A stretch of 64,000 bases of DNA. It comes from Epiperipatus broadwayi. Its lineage: Eukaryota; Onychophora; Udeonychophora; Euonychophora; Peripatidae. The translations under genes and the position numbers were made by a program. Position 1 is the first letter of the stretch; the number at the start of each line of letters is the position of its first letter. Positions 60,783-64,000 of the stretch are shown here, piece by piece. Under the pieces are notes generated by a model. It was not told where the DNA came from, searched no databases, and was given only the letters and a program-made list of their open reading frames with translations. The stretch covers positions 562,501-626,500 of the forward strand of contig JAQFVV010012669.1 of the NCBI GenBank assembly GCA_028023455.1, written 5' to 3'.

Positions 60783-61953
60783 ATATTACTTCAATATAAG
60801 ATGCACCTTTCTTCCAAATTTTGAATCCATAAAGGAGGGATGCATCTTAAATTCAAAATGAAAATTTTTAACATCTTATTTCTGCAGTTCTTTGCTTTAT
60901 GCTATACTTGCACATAGTATTACAATTGATATCCCTGTATAGAATAGCATGTTAAATCTTTTTTAAATCAAAAGAAAGATTTAACATTAAATGTATATTT
61001 TTTGGATTAATTTCATAAATAGTTTTAACTCTTTTTCAAACCACTACAATTTTAATTATTATTTTATCAAGAACAACTCAATATAACAATGAGATAAGAA
61101 CCTGCCTTCCAAGGTATGTATTGGTTTTTTGTTCCCCACATAAAAGAGTGCCTATCAAAATTTTGACAGTTCCAATAGCTTCATTTTGATTTTTAAAGTA
61201 AAAACATATGTTTTAAAATCTTTTCATGTTATTTTGCTAGTTTTGATATTTTCATTAAAGTGAAAGTATAACTTTTAGAATATTTTAATGCTATTTAGCC
61301 AATTTTACCATTATTTTATTGAGAAAACTCTACTGAATTACCTTTAGAATTTTTTTACAACTAAGAAATCAATATAATAATGACATAAGAGCCTGCCTTC
61401 CAAGGCACTGATTGGTTGTTTCTTATTCCATACACAAGAAAGTACCTGTCAAAATTTTGACAGTTTCAATAGCTTTATTTTGATTTTTAAAGTGAAAATG
61501 TGTGTTGATTTTGATAGCCCCAATATTTTCAATGATTTTAAATGTGAAAGTATGTTTTAGAATCTTTTTTTACATATTTATTTTTTTCAGAAAATATTTA
61601 TAAAAATATAAATTACTTTAGAAGAATGAATCAGATTTTAATACAAAAATATACTTTCACACAAAAGCAAATTGACAAAGAAATTATAATATCTGATTGC
61701 AATTTAAAGGCCTGAAGATGATGGACCCTGGTGGAATAGTATAAAGATGAGAATTCAAGTTCTAAAAGTGAAGATGTAAAAACCGAAAGTACCACATATC
61801 TGAAGATTTGCAATAAATTAGGTGAGTTTATTGTAGTTATATTAATTTTTTATTTAAGTACATATATGGAGTCAAATTTTTTTCCAAGTTTTTGGGCTTA
61901 AAATCCTACTATATCATAAATTAAAGGGAATCTTATATTCAAAGTAATACAGC
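60783..61953. mobile_element. Possible Tc1/mariner-like remnant
   Basis: ATTACTTCAATATAAGATGC near 60786 is matched in reverse near 61915-61945 (GAATCTTATATTCAAAGTAAT), about 20 of 25 positions, like terminal inverted repeats of a 1.17-kb element. No transposase domain was recognised inside. The flanks are too AT-rich to confirm a TA duplication. Confidence 0.35.
61075..61565 (+). repeat. Two-copy direct repeat, ~297-bp period
   Basis: CCTGCCTTCCAAGG recurs at about 61101 and 61398. In both copies it is followed by a GTCAAAATTTTGACAG palindrome and CAATAGCTT, then TTTTGATTTTTAAAGT. Copies differ by about 20%. Confidence 0.8.
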
Positions 61954-61954
61954 A

Positions 61955-62765
61955 TTTAAAAAAAGTATGACTTGTTTTATTTTTCAAATTAAAAAAGAAA
62001 TTATTACTGCACTAGAAAAAAAAATCTTTTATTGACATTTTCTTTATGAAAACTTACTGCCCCAATTCAAAATTTGCAACATGCTTGGAATCAATCCAAG
62101 AACTTCTAGAATTTTTTTTTCTAGGATTATTCTTTACTTATTTTCATTGGTTCAAATAGTAATAGTAGTTAATCAGTTTTGTTTTAATTATGAGAATGAT
62201 ATCTCAGTTTATTTTTAAAAATTATAAATAAATTTTCAAATTCTCAAGTAAAATCTTAGACATAAAAAAAAATTATGAATAATTTATTAGTAACAAAATT
62301 ATAGAAATGTTTTGGGAAAATTGTAATATCATTTTTAAAATGCTGTTTATATTTTAATTTATTATTTATAATTAAGCTTTATAAAAATATGATTACCAGA
62401 ATATTATTAAATAATGAGCAAACTATTTATAATATATTTGTGCATAAATAATAATATTTATTGTTATTTCAAATTAAATAAATATTATTGTGCAGAGAAT
62501 GTTACTAAGAATTTTATTCATTAATGATCAATGCAATGTAATGGTAGTTCATGAAATAATAAATTCAGTAAAAATAATATTATTTGTATGATTCTAATTT
62601 CAGGGCCAAAAAACAACAACAAAAAAACAGAAAAAAATGTTAGAAAGATGGATCAACATTTCATTGCATACAAATATTAAACCAGATTTGAAAAAGAGTT
62701 TGTTTAACTGGGTTTAAATATCTTTTATAATATACTTTAATATATAACCTTTTATCTTTAAGCTT
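61955..62765. other. AT-rich intergenic DNA, nothing recognised
   Basis: No ORF, RNA gene or repeat was recognised. Confidence 0.55.
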
Positions 62766-62769
62766 TGAC

Positions 62770-63080
62770 ATGATGGGAACAAACTGGCCTTTCAAGCTAA
62801 GAGAAGAATACCATTGATAGCATAACCATCAATGATAGCCATGGCCAGATCAGGCTATGGAAAGCATAACAAGATCACATTTTCAGACCATGGTCCACCT
62901 TAAGTGCTGGATTCAAATCCCTGCCTAAGCATTTTATTTGTTTTGAGGATAAACCTCAGGTGCCAGCCAACCATAGATTATATAGTTAGCATGCTTTGGA
63001 TGACAGTCACACAATCCAGTGCTTGAAACCTTCCATGGCTAGCTCACACTCTATATCAGGGTCCAGCACATTTACTTGAC
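62770..63080 (+). mobile_element. Possible tRNA-derived SINE
   Basis: CTGGATTCAAATCCCTG at about 62907-62923 is a good B box. The preceding 100 bases (ATAGCCATGGCCAGATCAGG and on) are GC-richer and could hold the D arm. A body with ACCTCAGGTGCCAGCCAACC follows. No second copy is in the window, so the family is unproven. Confidence 0.45.
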
Positions 63081-63339
63081 TCATAAAATAGCTCTACACT
63101 AATTTACTGATGATGCAGTGATAAAAGAGAGAGAGAGAAAATAGACAAAATAACAATTAAGCAAACATTATTTAACTATGCATACATATACTTAACATAA
63201 TGTAACAATAAATTTTATACAAGAAAAATATAAATGATGATTTTAGGCTATAGTTATAATAGTCCTTCATTAAAGCTCATTTCATTTAAAATCAATTGTG
63301 TACACTATTATTTAAAAGTATATTTACCCAGGTTTTCAT

Positions 63340-63720
63340 TTTGTGTGTATTTTCCAACCAGTTGGCCTTTTGATTCCATCGATGGTTCCAGGGCTTGTCT
63401 TCATTTCTTTGGCTCAACAATCAAAGAAAGAGAGTATGCAGCATCATCTTCTTTAGGACTTAGGCATTTGCCTGGGCTTTGGTTCCAGGCAAGTATAGTT
63501 GATTTTAGTAAATGACATTGGGGCCTGAAGTTGTCAATCACTCCTATGATTGTTCTGTGGCTTCCACATTGATGTTGACCACAACAGTAACTGATGGGCT
63601 TACTATTGCATTTACAATTTCTGAATATTCTGCATTGTCTCAACTGAATAATAATAATCCAAACTGGCTGTACTCTGACTGAACTGAACTGAGATTGAAG
63701 ACCAGACTAATTCTATCATA
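63340..63720 (-). other. GC-richer segment with an 80-codon open frame, unidentified
   Basis: The minus strand is open at 63643-63401, with Cys-rich residues (CRIFRNCKCN, CCGQHQCGSHR) followed by IDNFRPQCHLLK. Base composition is richer than the neighbourhood, and the plus strand is also partly open. It might be an exon, a transposon piece or an LTR. No family is recognised, and no clear splice sites or second exon were found. Confidence 0.3.
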
Positions 63721-63724
63721 AAAT

Positions 63725-64000
63725 AAAGAGTGGAATGCTCTAACAGATTGCAGAACAGACTAAAGAACAACAGGCCATAGCAACTTTACATATTTTTCCT
63801 CTCTCATTATTTTAATTCCATATCATAATTTTTTAATTTTGATCATAATTTAAATGTTTTTCCTTAATTAATTTTTATATTTTGTTAATCTAATTGATTT
63901 TTACATTCCATGTTATCTAATCTTTTGCTTAAATTAATCTACTATCTCATTGATAGTTTACATAGTTTATAATTAATTCAATTGTTGGCTTTACTTTTTC
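63725..64000. other. AT-rich end of window, nothing recognised
   Basis: T-rich sequence without ORF or repeat signature. Confidence 0.5.

Overview
This window looks like intergenic DNA from a very AT-rich metazoan nuclear genome, roughly a quarter G+C by eye. It is built from transposon remnants, inverted repeats and microsatellites. I see no host protein-coding gene with recognisable exons and no rRNA gene, CRISPR array, operon or bacterial signal. The taxon cannot be fixed. A CR1-like LINE whose ORF1 carries a PHD finger and an SGNH esterase, Penelope-like (PLE) remnants, tRNA-derived SINEs and foldback MITEs point to an invertebrate.

Layout. 0-1 kb: a 330-bp repeat, two direct copies and one inverted. 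5.4-9.3 kb: old repeat copies, a hairpin and a foldback MITE. 10.4 kb: a retroposed tRNA-Val-like sequence that lacks its T arm. 12.2-13.4 kb: a SINE and a head-to-head SINE dimer. 16.5 kb: a MITE. 18.5 kb: a TA-repeat palindrome. 20.1-21.8 kb: four 455-bp units (two direct, two inverted) inserted as one block with a 14-bp target-site duplication. 23.9-26.0 kb: PLE-like fragments (GIY-YIG-like and RT-like) around more copies of the same repeat. 26.8-28.1 kb: inverted tRNA-like and SINE dimers. 30.8-32.7 kb: a giant trinucleotide tract and minisatellite. 34.7-35.8 kb: a palindrome with two tRNA-like SINE heads. 39.1-41.6 kb: an inverted repeat split by a solo LTR. 44.1-45.5 kb: an ORF1-only LINE with an intact 228-codon frame. 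53.9-59.9 kb: a decayed CR1-like LINE on the minus strand in permuted order, with a 13-bp-TSD insertion. 60.8-62 kb: a Tc1-like remnant.

The most interesting system is a set of self-cleaving RNA motifs. The 455-bp repeat encodes a hammerhead ribozyme: all three paired regions, both conserved core strings and the cleavage triplet can be read from its copies. Helix III is only two base pairs in a monomer but lies in a palindrome (ACUAGU), so it can form fully between two RNA copies. This fits the minimal type I hammerheads known from PLEs and animal retrozymes. The nearby GIY-YIG-like fragment suggests a PLE origin. A second, unrelated hammerhead-like core recurs in a tRNA-headed SINE family (9.0, 13.1, 13.2, 27.6, 27.7, 29.4 and 48.0 kb). 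Most ribozyme-bearing elements here sit as head-to-head dimers.

All structures were folded by hand. Element boundaries without a target-site duplication are approximate.
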